From Bryobacteraceae bacterium (GTDB lineage: Bacteria > Acidobacteriota > Terriglobia > Bryobacterales > Bryobacteraceae), in NCBI GenBank assembly GCA_026129905.1, contig JAHCHE010000021.1:62001-126000 (forward strand): a stretch of DNA of 64,000 nt. The letters are read 5' to 3'. Below the pieces are notes generated by a model. The model saw only the letters and a list, made by a program, of their open reading frames with translations. It did not search any database and was not told the DNA's origin. Position 1 is the stretch's first letter, and every line of letters starts with the position of its first letter. Positions 15,239 to 23,883 of the stretch are shown piece by piece. Made by a program: the position numbers and the translations under genes.

Positions 15239-16576
15239 CTAATCCTTCACGTTCCTTACGGTTCCGTCTTCGGTGATGTGCGGATAAGGCCCGCGTTCCC
15301 AAATTCGGACGGAAACGAGGGGGAAATCGTACTCCGGGGTGGGCTCGAAGTAGCCCGGATAGCGGAGGTGCTCCTTCACCGCGTCGTCGTTCAGTTCGAC
15401 GCCAAGACCGGGCTTCTCCGGGACTTCGATGAAGCCGTGGTTGACGATCGGTTTGGCAATGCCCGTAACGAGGTCGTCCCACCACGGGATGTCGACGGCG
15501 TGGTTCTCCATGCTGACGAAGTTGCGGACCGTGGCGGCGCAATGGACCGACGCCATGCAGCCCACCGGCGAACCGGCGAAGTGGAAGGCCGTCGCAATGC
15601 CGTAGCGTTCGGCCAAGTCAGCGATGGCTTTGGTCTCACGAATGGCGCCGGAGGTTTCCGGATCCGGATGAATGATGTCGACGGCGCGGTTTTCGATGAG
15701 GTCGCGGAAGCCCTCGACTCCGAAGGTGTTTTCCCCGGTAAGGTTGGGCGTCAGCACGGCATCGGTGATCTCCTTGAATCCGCGCCAGTCGCGCCAGTCG
15801 ATGATGTCTTCCAGCCAGGCGAGTTCGAAGCGGTCAAAGGCCTTGCCCAGCCGGATGGCATCGGGAACGCTGAGCCGGCCATAGTGATCGGTGCCGAGCG
15901 GAACGTCGTAGCCGATCGCGTCGCGGACGGCCTCGATGTACTCGCCCATGTACGCCAGGCCTTTTTCGGTCGGCGATCCGTCGCGCAACGCGCCCGGGCG
16001 GTCCTTCACCAGGCCCACGCCGACGTCCATTTTGAAGAACGTGAATCCCTGCTTTTTCCGGTCGAGCATGCGGCGGGCGTAGACTTTCGCGTCGGTAGAG
16101 GGCGTGGTATCGCAATAGACGCGAATCCGGTCGCGGAGCTTGTCTCCGATGAGCCGGTAGGCCGGCACGCCGTACACCTTGCCGGCAATGTCGTGCAGGG
16201 CCATGTCGATGGCGCTGAAGCCGCCGCCTAACCGGCCGTGTCCGGAATACGGGCGCAGCAATTCGAGGATCGAGTGGATGTGCAGCGGATTGCGCCCCAG
16301 GATGTGGGGCTTGAGGACGAGCGCCTGGCCCCGGACGCCGCCGTCGCGGACCTCGCCGAGGCCGTAGACGCCCTGGTTGGTATCAATGCGGATGATAGGG
16401 TAATCGAAATTCGACGCGACGGTGCAGGCGCGGATGTCGGTGATCTTCAAATCGCTGGGCGCCGAATTCCGGTTGAACGTGGTGGAAGGTTCCGGAGCGG
16501 CCGACGCGGCCAGGCCGGAAAAACCTGCCGCGCCGAGCAGCGACCGGCGCGGAATCCCTGTTTCACGGATTTCCAT
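15239..16576 (-). CDS. Tat-exported mandelate racemase/muconate lactonizing (enolase superfamily) enzyme
   Basis: 445 residues starting at the ATG preceded by CAGGAGATACTCT. The twin-arginine leader is G-I-P-R-R-S-L-L-G-A-A-G-F-S-G-L-A-A-S. The barrel shows the superfamily's acid-base and metal sites: F-F-K-M-D-V (barrel strand 2, K-x-D), G-T-D-H-Y-G, A-W-L-E-D-I, T-G-E-N-T-F-G and a late F-H-F-A-G-S loop. Mg-assisted proton abstraction from a sugar acid or related carboxylate is expected; the substrate cannot be named from sequence. Tat export suggests it folds before leaving the cytoplasm. A second such enzyme lies at 37522-38826. Confidence 0.85.
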   Translation of the reverse strand: MEIRETGIPRRSLLGAAGFSGLAASAAPEPSTTFNRNSAPSDLKITDIRACTVASNFDYPIIRIDTNQGVYGLGEVRDGGVRGQALVLKPHILGRNPLHIHSILELLRPYSGHGRLGGGFSAIDMALHDIAGKVYGVPAYRLIGDKLRDRIRVYCDTTPSTDAKVYARRMLDRKKQGFTFFKMDVGVGLVKDRPGALRDGSPTEKGLAYMGEYIEAVRDAIGYDVPLGTDHYGRLSVPDAIRLGKAFDRFELAWLEDIIDWRDWRGFKEITDAVLTPNLTGENTFGVEGFRDLIENRAVDIIHPDPETSGAIRETKAIADLAERYGIATAFHFAGSPVGCMASVHCAATVRNFVSMENHAVDIPWWDDLVTGIAKPIVNHGFIEVPEKPGLGVELNDDAVKEHLRYPGYFEPTPEYDFPLVSVRIWERGPYPHITEDGTVRNVKD

Positions 16577-16723
16577 AGAGTATCTCCTGGTACTCAATGG
16601 TATCGATTTCGGATGGAAATGTCCGCGAAGATCGAACCCGGCGGCGCGATCGACGAGGCGATCTCGCGGCAAAGGCCGCGCGCGCCGTCAAGGCGAGGGT
16701 GGAGGGTCCGCCCAACGGCGGCG

Positions 16724-17482
16724 TCACTGGCGCCAGGCGACCGGCCGCAGGGACCGGAGCCAATCGCTCGACCGGGAGTACTGGAGCAGGAGCCGGTGGA
16801 TGACGGGATGCTCGCTTTGCTTTCGCTGCAGGCCGGAACGCAGGGCGCTTTCGAGGTCAACGTCATCGTCGTGAGGCTCGGTCACGAAGAGGACCGCCTT
16901 GCGTTGGCCGGATGAATCCAGTTCCGGAGGGCCGACGTACTGTCCGGCGTTAAGGGCATACACCCGGGGACGCGGTTCGTCCCGCAGAGCGGCTGTGACC
17001 CAGCGAGCCAGTCTCAGCGCCCGTTGGGCGGCCCGGGCTTCCTCTTTCGGCGCGGCGCCCTCGAGGGAGGCCGTACCGACGCAGAACACGTCGTGGGCGC
17101 GTCGAATGGCGGCCTCCAGTTCAGGATCGATGAGAGGCTGGTCCTCCTCCAAATCCGTCGCGCTCTCGAACTTCCACGATCGCTCGTGGGACAGGACGTA
17201 GATCGTAAACGGCATGCGCCTCTGCTGTCGGTCAAGGCCCTCCGTTGCGATCCGCATCTCGATGCGGGACGCCGGCGGCGCTTCCGGCCGGGCCCGCGCC
17301 GGCAGACAGGCGACTACGGCGGGCGCCACCGCAGCAAGAAGCCCCAGCAGTTGCAGCGGGAGCAGAGGCGGGATGCCGCTTATCGGAGACATCCTCTGGT
17401 AACGGACCGCGCGGCGTCGCCGCCGGCCGATGGCTGCGGGAACGGTGGCAAACGGCGGCCAGGGTTTGAGGTCGAGGTCCAC
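16724..17482 (-). CDS. Hypothetical protein with one N-terminal membrane span
   Basis: 252 residues if started at a GTG 26 bases after the response-regulator stop; an ATG at 17392 is an alternative with a poor ribosome site. A basic stretch (G-R-R-R-R-R-A-V-R-Y) precedes one hydrophobic segment (LPLQLLGLLAAVAPAVVACL), fitting an inner-membrane anchor with the rest outside the cytoplasm. The soluble part contains R-A-H-D-V-F-C-V-G-T-A-S-L-E-G, A-A-Q-R-A-L-R-L-A-R-W-V and V-Y-A-L-N-A-G-Q-Y, which recall the R-A-x-x-V pattern of OmpA-like periplasmic domains, but the match is weak. Last gene of the signalling unit with the receiver and GGDEF-like proteins. Confidence 0.5.
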   Translation of the reverse strand: MDLDLKPWPPFATVPAAIGRRRRRAVRYQRMSPISGIPPLLPLQLLGLLAAVAPAVVACLPARARPEAPPASRIEMRIATEGLDRQQRRMPFTIYVLSHERSWKFESATDLEEDQPLIDPELEAAIRRAHDVFCVGTASLEGAAPKEEARAAQRALRLARWVTAALRDEPRPRVYALNAGQYVGPPELDSSGQRKAVLFVTEPHDDDVDLESALRSGLQRKQSEHPVIHRLLLQYSRSSDWLRSLRPVAWRQ

Positions 17483-17508
17483 AGCTTGTCCGCGCAACAG
17501 GGCGCGCC

Positions 17509-17925
17509 TCAGGCGCCCGGCGTGAAAGGTTCCTCGACCGGACACAGGCAGTAGACCATGTCCACGAGTTCCGGGCGCCTGACCGGCTTCACCAGGTAGG
17601 CGTCGCAAAGCCCCTGAAACGCCTCGCGGATGGTAGGGAGATCGTCGGAGGCTGTAGCCATGATGACCTTGGCGCCTTGCGAGCGGGTCCGGCCATACTG
17701 TTCCTCCTCGCTTCGGATGCGCCGGAGCGCCTCGAGACCGCCCATCGCCGGCATGACGATGTCGAGGCAGATCAAGTCGAAAGGGAGGCCTTCTTCAAGC
17801 GCCTGGCGGCAGGTTTCGACGGCCTCCATTCCGTCCTTGCAGGTTTGAACGTCGCCGAATGCGGCGAGAATCTCCCGGAGAACGACCCGGGTTGTCCCGT
17901 CGTCATCCACCACGAGCGCTTTCAT
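17509..17925 (-). CDS. Stand-alone CheY-like response regulator
   Basis: 138 residues: a receiver domain and nothing else. D-D-D at residues 7-9 forms the acidic pocket, D55 in L-I-C-L-D-I-V-M-P is the expected phosphorylation site, T91 in M-A-T-A-S the conserved Thr/Ser position, and K113 in Y-L-V-K-P the conserved lysine. Start chosen at the ATG after GAAGGAGCTTTATCC. It follows the degenerate GGDEF gene by 13 bases, so the two are surely co-expressed. No histidine kinase gene is adjacent. Confidence 0.9.
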   Translation of the reverse strand: MKALVVDDDGTTRVVLREILAAFGDVQTCKDGMEAVETCRQALEEGLPFDLICLDIVMPAMGGLEALRRIRSEEEQYGRTRSQGAKVIMATASDDLPTIREAFQGLCDAYLVKPVRRPELVDMVYCLCPVEEPFTPGA

Positions 17926-17938
17926 GGATAAAGCTCCT

Positions 17939-18982
17939 TCATCTCGATTCGTGACTCGCCGCATAGCCGCGGGAACCTTCCGAGGAAAGGAACGCGTTCG
18001 CTTCCGCAAAGACCCTGTCGAGAGGGCATCCCTGCGCGTACGGGAACACGACCCAATCCACGGCGACGGACAGCAAGGCGGTCTTGGAGCCCGCCTCCAC
18101 GTAGTGCTTGCCTGTCGTGGCGACCGCATCGGCAAGCCGAGCGCGTACTTGCGACAGGCCGGCCGTGGAATTGATAAACGCGAGAAAAGAAGCCCCTTTC
18201 CACCGCACGAGCCGGTCATCCGGTCCGAGGACGCTTTTCAGATTCCGCGAGACGAGCGCGAGCATCTCGAGCTTCACGCCCTGTCCGAACCGGGAAGTAA
18301 TATGCTCGGGACGCTGGAGTTTGAAGACCGCCACGTAGGCGGCGGGCACATCGCCGGCCTGAGCGTCCGCAGGTTCGGTCAGGAGGTCGAGCCGCTCCAG
18401 GTCGGGCTCGGGTTCTGAATGGATTTGCGCGGCGCGTTCTTGCGCTACCGTGATCTTCTCGTGCAGGCGCTGCCTGGTGGAGGCGGAACTACGTCGCTGA
18501 TGGGCGACCGCTTCCCGCAGCGACGCCAGACAACTGTCGAGACTGTAACGGAGCGCCCGCATGTCATCGAGGCCCGTCGCCTGTTCGATCTCGTGCTCGA
18601 TAGCCTGCAGGTGGGCGATGGACGCGTCAGCCTGACCGGACACATCCGCCAGGGCATCGGTGAGCATCGCAATCATAGCCTGCATCTGTTCGTTCTGCTT
18701 GTGCAGGTACTCTGCGGTGTCGTGGGCGTAATCGTCAATCGCATCCGTGGCTTCGCCGGCGATTTCCAGCAAGTCGAGGGCGGTCGGATGCCTGTCCATT
18801 CTCGAGGCGAGTTCTTTCAAGGCGCGGCCGATGGCCCTGACCGACGCGTCGCGTCCTCGAAGAGCGTGCTGGGCGGCCGTCTCCAGAATCAGCCGGTTCA
18901 TCTGCAGCGAGGCTTCGAGGATGTCCCGGTCGGGGGGCGGACCATCGCGGTACTTCTCTATCAGGCTTTTGATCGAAATCAT
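17939..18982 (-). CDS. Coiled-coil protein with a degenerate GGDEF domain
   Basis: 347 residues from the ATG after GCGAGGAGTCGGCCGG. The N-terminal two thirds (to about 210) are helical and charged with heptad-like spacing (Q-M-Q-A-M-I-A-M-L-T-D-A-L-A-D). The C-terminal 130 residues follow the GGDEF fold (V-A-V-F-K-L-Q-R..., L-A-L-V-S-R-N-L-K-S-V-L-G, D-R-L-V-R-W-K-G-A-S-F-L-A-F) but the GGDEF signature is replaced by W-K-G-A-S. It should not make cyclic di-GMP and more likely senses or scaffolds. Co-transcribed with the receiver protein. Confidence 0.7.
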   Translation of the reverse strand: MISIKSLIEKYRDGPPPDRDILEASLQMNRLILETAAQHALRGRDASVRAIGRALKELASRMDRHPTALDLLEIAGEATDAIDDYAHDTAEYLHKQNEQMQAMIAMLTDALADVSGQADASIAHLQAIEHEIEQATGLDDMRALRYSLDSCLASLREAVAHQRRSSASTRQRLHEKITVAQERAAQIHSEPEPDLERLDLLTEPADAQAGDVPAAYVAVFKLQRPEHITSRFGQGVKLEMLALVSRNLKSVLGPDDRLVRWKGASFLAFINSTAGLSQVRARLADAVATTGKHYVEAGSKTALLSVAVDWVVFPYAQGCPLDRVFAEANAFLSSEGSRGYAASHESR

Positions 18983-19208
18983 CCGGCCGACTCCTCGCTT
19001 TCCCCGGCAGCCACCCACCCCCGACCCGCCCAGGCAAATGTCGTGACGGCGAGGCGATCGGCGGACCAAGAGAAAGTCCGGCGCTATCCTACATATCGGT
19101 CGGTGCGCGAGATGTTTCGGGGATTCCCCAGTTGGATTCCGCCGGAATAGGCGATCCGGACATCCGCCTTTATTGAGGATGTCGACGACAGATTCCGGGC
19201 GGTTTGCG

Positions 19209-19748
19209 TCATGCTCCGGCCGTGGGCTCGAAGGACCAGGCCGGCGGCGCGATGCCCTTAAGGCGGAGATAGACGATCGTCTGGCCGCGATGGTGGGCGG
19301 TGTGGGTGTAGGCGCGGAGGCAAAGGTCCACGCCACTGTGCGGTTTGAACCGCGGCGCGCCGAGGTCCGCGCGGAGCAGATCCTTTTCGCTCAGCTTCTT
19401 CAACACTTCGATCGTGTAGTCCCAGGATGCGTCGATGTAGCCGCGCACAATCTCCTTACCGGCGCCGGCCGGGGGTTCGGGCGGGGGCGCCAGACCGAAG
19501 GCCGAGAAATATCGGGTGTTCGCTCCGGCCAGGTGAACGAACTGCTCGCCGAACGATCGCTGGACCGGGTGGGGTTTGAACTCGTATTGCTCGGCGGGCA
19601 TGGCGTCGGCCACCGCCAGCGTGTAGCCTCGCTCGACCTGCCAGTGGCGGAGAAAACTGTCGCGAAATTGAAGGACGAACGAACCGGTTTGAGCCACCGC
19701 GGGCATGGCGGCGCCGGCCAAAGCGGGAAGAACGTGACGGCGTCTCAT
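19209..19748 (-). CDS. DinB-family metal-binding protein, exported
   Basis: 179 residues with a leader MRRRHVLPALAGAAMPAVAQ. The remainder is a four-helix DinB/YfiT-like fold: F-L-R-H-W near the start, F-G-E-Q-F-V-H-L-A-G-A in helix two, and a late A-H-H-R-G-Q motif. The histidines of V-H-L and H-H-R-G-Q are the usual metal ligands. DinB-like proteins include thiol-dependent transferases, but most, including secreted ones, are uncharacterised. Divergent from the ADOP permease gene. Confidence 0.8.
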   Translation of the reverse strand: MRRRHVLPALAGAAMPAVAQTGSFVLQFRDSFLRHWQVERGYTLAVADAMPAEQYEFKPHPVQRSFGEQFVHLAGANTRYFSAFGLAPPPEPPAGAGKEIVRGYIDASWDYTIEVLKKLSEKDLLRADLGAPRFKPHSGVDLCLRAYTHTAHHRGQTIVYLRLKGIAPPAWSFEPTAGA

Positions 19749-19926
19749 GGGTTTTCATGCTACCAAGCCTCGCGCTTGGCGCGGCGCGGGCGCGGGTGAA
19801 GCGGGCGCAACGATGTCCGATTCCGACGTGAGGCGTCCCACAACCGAACAGCGGGCGGGCCCGCGGCTTCGGCAGGTGAGGGCGCTTTCTTTGGCGCCGG
19901 GATTGCCGGGCGTACGAGAGGAAGTC

Positions 19927-22332
19927 ATGGCTTCGTTTCTGCGCGATCTGCGACACGGGTTCCGTCTTCTGGTCAAGGCGCCGGCTCTCACGTTTCTCGC
20001 GATTCTGACGATATCGATCGGGATCGGGGCGAACACCGCGATTTTCAGCCTGCTGAACGCCGTCTTACTTCGACCGCTGCCGTTTCCCGAGCCGGACCGG
20101 CTGGCGATGATCTGGGAGGCGACGCCGCTGTTCGGGCTGCGCTACAGCCCGGCGGCGCTGGGCAACTACGTCGACTGGCGTTCGCAGAACCGGGTATTCG
20201 AGGAGATGGGCGCGTTGGAGCGATGGGAGTACCGGCTCTCGGGAGACGGTCCGCCGGAGATGGTGGTGGGCGCGGTGGCGACGGCGAGCCTGTTCCGCGC
20301 GTTGCGCGTTGGGCCGGCGATTGGGCGGCCGTTTGCGGAGGCCGACGATCAGCCGGGCGCGCGGCGGGCGGTCCTGGTCAGTTATGGGCTGTGGCAGCGG
20401 CGATTGGGCGGGAATCCGGATCTGGCGCGGTTGTCATTGCGGGTGGATGGAGAGCCGTACGGCGTGGTGGGCGTGATGCCGAGGGAGTTCCAGTTTCCGG
20501 AGACCGGGACCGAGATCTGGCTGGCGGCGGGGGCTCGATACGACGCGCGGGAGTACGCCAGTCGCGGGCGGCACAACCTGGCGGTCGTGGGACGGTTGAA
20601 GGCCGGGGTCACGCTGGCGCAAGCGAACGAGGAGATCGGCGCGATTGCGAAGCGGCTCGAGGAGAGCTACCCGGCGACGAACCGTGACGTGGGCGCTTTC
20701 GTCACGCCGATGCGGGAGCACATGGTGGGGGACTCGGGAAAATGGCTGGCGATCGTCTTCGCGGCCGTCTGCTTCGTGCTGCTGATCGCCTGCGCGAACG
20801 TCGCGAATCTGTGCCTGACGCGGGCGGTGGCGCGGCGGCGCGAGATCGCGGTGCGCGTTTCGTTGGGCGCCGGGCGGGCCAGGATCGCGCGGCAATTGGC
20901 CGCGGAGAGCCTGTTGCTCGCAGCCGCCGGGGCTTTGGGCGGATTGCTGATCGCGGCCTGGAGTTTCACGCTTCTTGAGCGGCTGATCCCGAGCCAGCTC
21001 GAGCCGGTGACGACGCTTGCGCTCGATTGGCGGGTGCTCGTCTTCACGCTCGCTATCAGCGTCGCGTCGGCGCTGCTGTTCGGGCTGGCGCCGATTTCGC
21101 AGGCGCTGCGGGTAGACCTGAACACGGCGCTGAAAAGCGGCGGCGAGCGGACGGGGGACGCGAGCGACAGCGCCCGGCTGCGAAACGCGCTGGTGGTTGG
21201 GCAGGTGGCGTTGGCGGTGGTGTTGGCGGTGGGCGCGGGCTTGCTCCTCCGCACGCTGGCCGCGTTGCGGGGCGTCGATACGGGACTCCGGCCAGAGCGG
21301 CTGCTGACGATGACCGTGCCGGTATCCGGCGCCCAGTACAACGATCCGGCGACGCGGGAGCGGTTCTACCGCGAAGCGGTGGAGCGCGTGTCTTCGCTGC
21401 CGGGCGTTGTCTCAGCCGGATTCACGACGGGCGTTCCCCTGGTTTTCAAGGGCTGGCACGTGGGGTTCGTGCCGGAAGGGCACGATCCGTCCGACGCCGC
21501 CCGGGACAGCGTGAGATACCGGGTGGTAACGCCCGACTATTTCCGGACCATGGGCATCCCGCTGCGGCGGGGGCGCAACCTGAGCGAAGCGGATGGGCCC
21601 GAGAGCCCGCGCGTGGCGCTGGTGAACGAGGCGCTGGCGCGCAAGTACTGGCCGGGTCAGGATCCGGTGCAACGGAGATTTCAGGTTAGCGGCCGATGGG
21701 GCACGGTAGTAGGTGTAGTGGCGGACGTGAAGCAGGTGGGGCTGGATCAACCGGCGGCGCCGGAAGTCTACCTGCCCTACCGGCAGGAAGCAACGATGCC
21801 GGCGGGCTTCGCCGTACGCGCCTCCGGTGATCCGAAGATGCTGGCGGCGGCCATCCGCGCCGAGGTCGCGGCCATCGATCCCGAGCAGCCGGTGACCAAC
21901 ATCCAGACCATGGAGGAGGCGATCGACCGGGAGCTGTTCAGCCGGCGGACGCAGATGTCGCTGATCGTCTGTTTCGCGGCGCTGGCGTTGGGGCTGGCCG
22001 CGGTGGGCATCTATGGGACGCTGTCGTACTTTGTGACGCAAAGGACGGCGGAGATCGGGATCCGGATGGCGCTCGGGGCGCAAGGGCGGCATATCCGGCG
22101 GGCGGTGCTCGGCCGGGCGCTCGCGCTGGTCGGGTGCGGGATCGCGGCGGGGACGCTGGCGGCATTGTTGTTGACGCGGCTGATGTCGTCCATTCTGTTC
22201 GGGGTGAGCCCGCGCGATCCCGCGGTGTTCCTGGGGATCGCGGGCGTGTTGCTGGTTGCGGGCGCCGCGGCGGCGTATGTCCCGGCGCGGCGAGCAATGC
22301 GGCTGGACCCGGTGCAGGCGCTGCGGCGCTAA
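19927..22332 (+). CDS. ADOP-type ABC transporter permease
   Basis: 801 residues from the ATG after GAGAGGAAGTC; an open frame extends 60 codons upstream without conserved sequence. It has the layout of the acidobacterial duplicated orphan permeases: an N-terminal membrane span (LTFLAILTISIGIGANTAIF), a MacB-like periplasmic core domain, three spans of an FtsX domain (FAAVCFVLLIACANVANL...), a second MacB-like periplasmic domain and a second FtsX domain ending A-R-R-A-M-R-L-D-P-V-Q-A-L-R-R. The cytoplasmic N-terminal domain usual in the family is missing or reduced. No ATPase gene is adjacent, as is normal for this orphan group. Substrate unknown. Confidence 0.9.
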   Translation: MASFLRDLRHGFRLLVKAPALTFLAILTISIGIGANTAIFSLLNAVLLRPLPFPEPDRLAMIWEATPLFGLRYSPAALGNYVDWRSQNRVFEEMGALERWEYRLSGDGPPEMVVGAVATASLFRALRVGPAIGRPFAEADDQPGARRAVLVSYGLWQRRLGGNPDLARLSLRVDGEPYGVVGVMPREFQFPETGTEIWLAAGARYDAREYASRGRHNLAVVGRLKAGVTLAQANEEIGAIAKRLEESYPATNRDVGAFVTPMREHMVGDSGKWLAIVFAAVCFVLLIACANVANLCLTRAVARRREIAVRVSLGAGRARIARQLAAESLLLAAAGALGGLLIAAWSFTLLERLIPSQLEPVTTLALDWRVLVFTLAISVASALLFGLAPISQALRVDLNTALKSGGERTGDASDSARLRNALVVGQVALAVVLAVGAGLLLRTLAALRGVDTGLRPERLLTMTVPVSGAQYNDPATRERFYREAVERVSSLPGVVSAGFTTGVPLVFKGWHVGFVPEGHDPSDAARDSVRYRVVTPDYFRTMGIPLRRGRNLSEADGPESPRVALVNEALARKYWPGQDPVQRRFQVSGRWGTVVGVVADVKQVGLDQPAAPEVYLPYRQEATMPAGFAVRASGDPKMLAAAIRAEVAAIDPEQPVTNIQTMEEAIDRELFSRRTQMSLIVCFAALALGLAAVGIYGTLSYFVTQRTAEIGIRMALGAQGRHIRRAVLGRALALVGCGIAAGTLAALLLTRLMSSILFGVSPRDPAVFLGIAGVLLVAGAAAAYVPARRAMRLDPVQALRR

Positions 22333-22338
22333 CAAGGC

Positions 22339-22371
22339 AAGGGCTTCGCCCTTGATGTCCCTTCGGGACAT
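22339..22371 (+). terminator. Double hairpin after the ADOP permease
   Basis: Two perfect hairpins in tandem: AAGGGC-TTC-GCCCTT (22339-22353) and ATGTCCC-TTC-GGGACAT (22355-22371). They lie 7 bases after the permease stop, in a 179-base gap between convergent genes. Both loops are TTC. The rest of the gap shows nothing recognisable. No T run follows. Confidence 0.5.
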
Positions 22372-22511
22372 GGAAGGCAGAAAACAGAAGCCGGAAGCCA
22401 AGAATGGCCCGAGCGTAGAGGTTCAGCTTCGTCGAGCGTGACCATCAACGACTCGGTTTCGCCGCATGTGATGTTGGCCTAATCGCGCCGCGCGCGGTTC
22501 GCTGGTCTTCG

Positions 22512-23810
22512 TCAGGCGCGCGGAGGGCGCGGGACTACGCGCCACTTCGATTCATCGAAATAGAGCACGCGTCCTTCGCGGTAGGACTGCACCGACATCG
22601 AGATGGCGACCTGCGCCTTGGCCCCGGTTTCCACGTCGAGGTTGGGCTTGCTACGGGAGCGGACGCAGTCGAGGAAATTCCGGATGTGGACGTCGAGCAT
22701 GTCCTCGCGCTTGACCGGGATGCGGATTTCCGCGGTGCCCCACTTGGCCGCGTATTCCTCGCCGACGACGCTGCGGCCTCGCTCGGAGTACTCGGGCCGC
22801 ACGGCAATGTTGGAGGTGGGCGACTCGAACTGGCCGTGCTCGACCATGATCACCGTCCCGAGGTGGCCGCGGATCAGTCCGGGAATGTGCTGCGAGTTGG
22901 CCATCGAGGAGCTGAGCACGAGGGAGTGGCCCTTCTTGTACTCCGCGATAAGGTGGAACGTATCCGGCACTTCGCGGTCGTGAAAGACGTAGATGCCGCC
23001 GCCGGCCATCACTTTGTAGGGGAATTGCGGCTCGCTCCAGCAGATATTGAGCGGCGCGACGACGTGATAGAAAAGGTCCGTCGCGATGCCGCCGGAATAG
23101 TCCCAATACTTGCGGAAGCGGAAGTAGCGGTCGGCGTCATAGGTCCGGTTCTCCGCGGGACCGAGCCACATTTTCCAATCGATATAGTCGTCGCCCTTGC
23201 CGGCGGGGCCGGCGTTGGCATCGATCTCCCAATTCCACTCGCCCTCAACGGAGTTGCGATGATAGGAGCCCTGGCTCATGATCATGTCGCCGATCATGCC
23301 GTCGGCGATGACCTTTTTCGCCTTGTACCACTGGTCGGCGGAAGTGGTTTGCGAGCCCACCTGGAGGACGCGGCCGGTCGCCCTGACGGTGTCCACAAGG
23401 TCCTTGGCCTCCTTGACGGTGTGGCACATTGGTTTTTCGAGATAGACGTCCTTGCCGGATTTCATCGCCTCGATGGCGATGGGGGCGTGCCAGTGGTCGG
23501 GGGTGGCGATGAGGACGGCGTCGATGTCGTTGCGGGCGAGAAGTTCGCGGTAATCGAGATAGCCTTCGCAATTGAATAGCTTCTTGTTCTCGGTGACGCG
23601 GCGCTGCCAGACGTCGCACACGGCGCCGACCTGCACGCCTCCGGCCTGTTCGCCGAGGCGCTGAAAGGCGCGGCTGACGTAACTGCCGCGGCCGCCGACG
23701 CCAATGGCGCCGAGACTGATCCGGTCGTTGGCGCCGAGGACGCGCCGGGGACCGATGCCCAGGGCCGCGCCAACCGCGCCGGCGCCCGCCAGAAATTCTC
23801 TTCGTTTCAT
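22512..23810 (-). CDS. Tat-exported Gfo/Idh/MocA-family oxidoreductase
   Basis: 432 residues. Leader with twin arginines and a hydrophobic stretch ([14 protein letters not shown]). The Rossmann part has G-A-I-G-V-G-G-R-G and the family's E-K-P-M-C-H-T motif, whose lysine is catalytic. A second lobe follows with W-x-M-W-L-G-P-A and [11 protein letters not shown](P)-dependent oxidation or epimerisation of a sugar or polyol is expected. The start may instead be an ATG 7 codons upstream; neither has a strong ribosome site. Confidence 0.85.
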   Translation of the reverse strand: MKRREFLAGAGAVGAALGIGPRRVLGANDRISLGAIGVGGRGSYVSRAFQRLGEQAGGVQVGAVCDVWQRRVTENKKLFNCEGYLDYRELLARNDIDAVLIATPDHWHAPIAIEAMKSGKDVYLEKPMCHTVKEAKDLVDTVRATGRVLQVGSQTTSADQWYKAKKVIADGMIGDMIMSQGSYHRNSVEGEWNWEIDANAGPAGKGDDYIDWKMWLGPAENRTYDADRYFRFRKYWDYSGGIATDLFYHVVAPLNICWSEPQFPYKVMAGGGIYVFHDREVPDTFHLIAEYKKGHSLVLSSSMANSQHIPGLIRGHLGTVIMVEHGQFESPTSNIAVRPEYSERGRSVVGEEYAAKWGTAEIRIPVKREDMLDVHIRNFLDCVRSRSKPNLDVETGAKAQVAISMSVQSYREGRVLYFDESKWRVVPRPPRA

Positions 23811-23883
23811 GCTATGACTGCCGGTTTCCATAAGATATCCCTATCCGCCAATCATTTTATCAGCGCGGGGACGCGGCTCCGGA

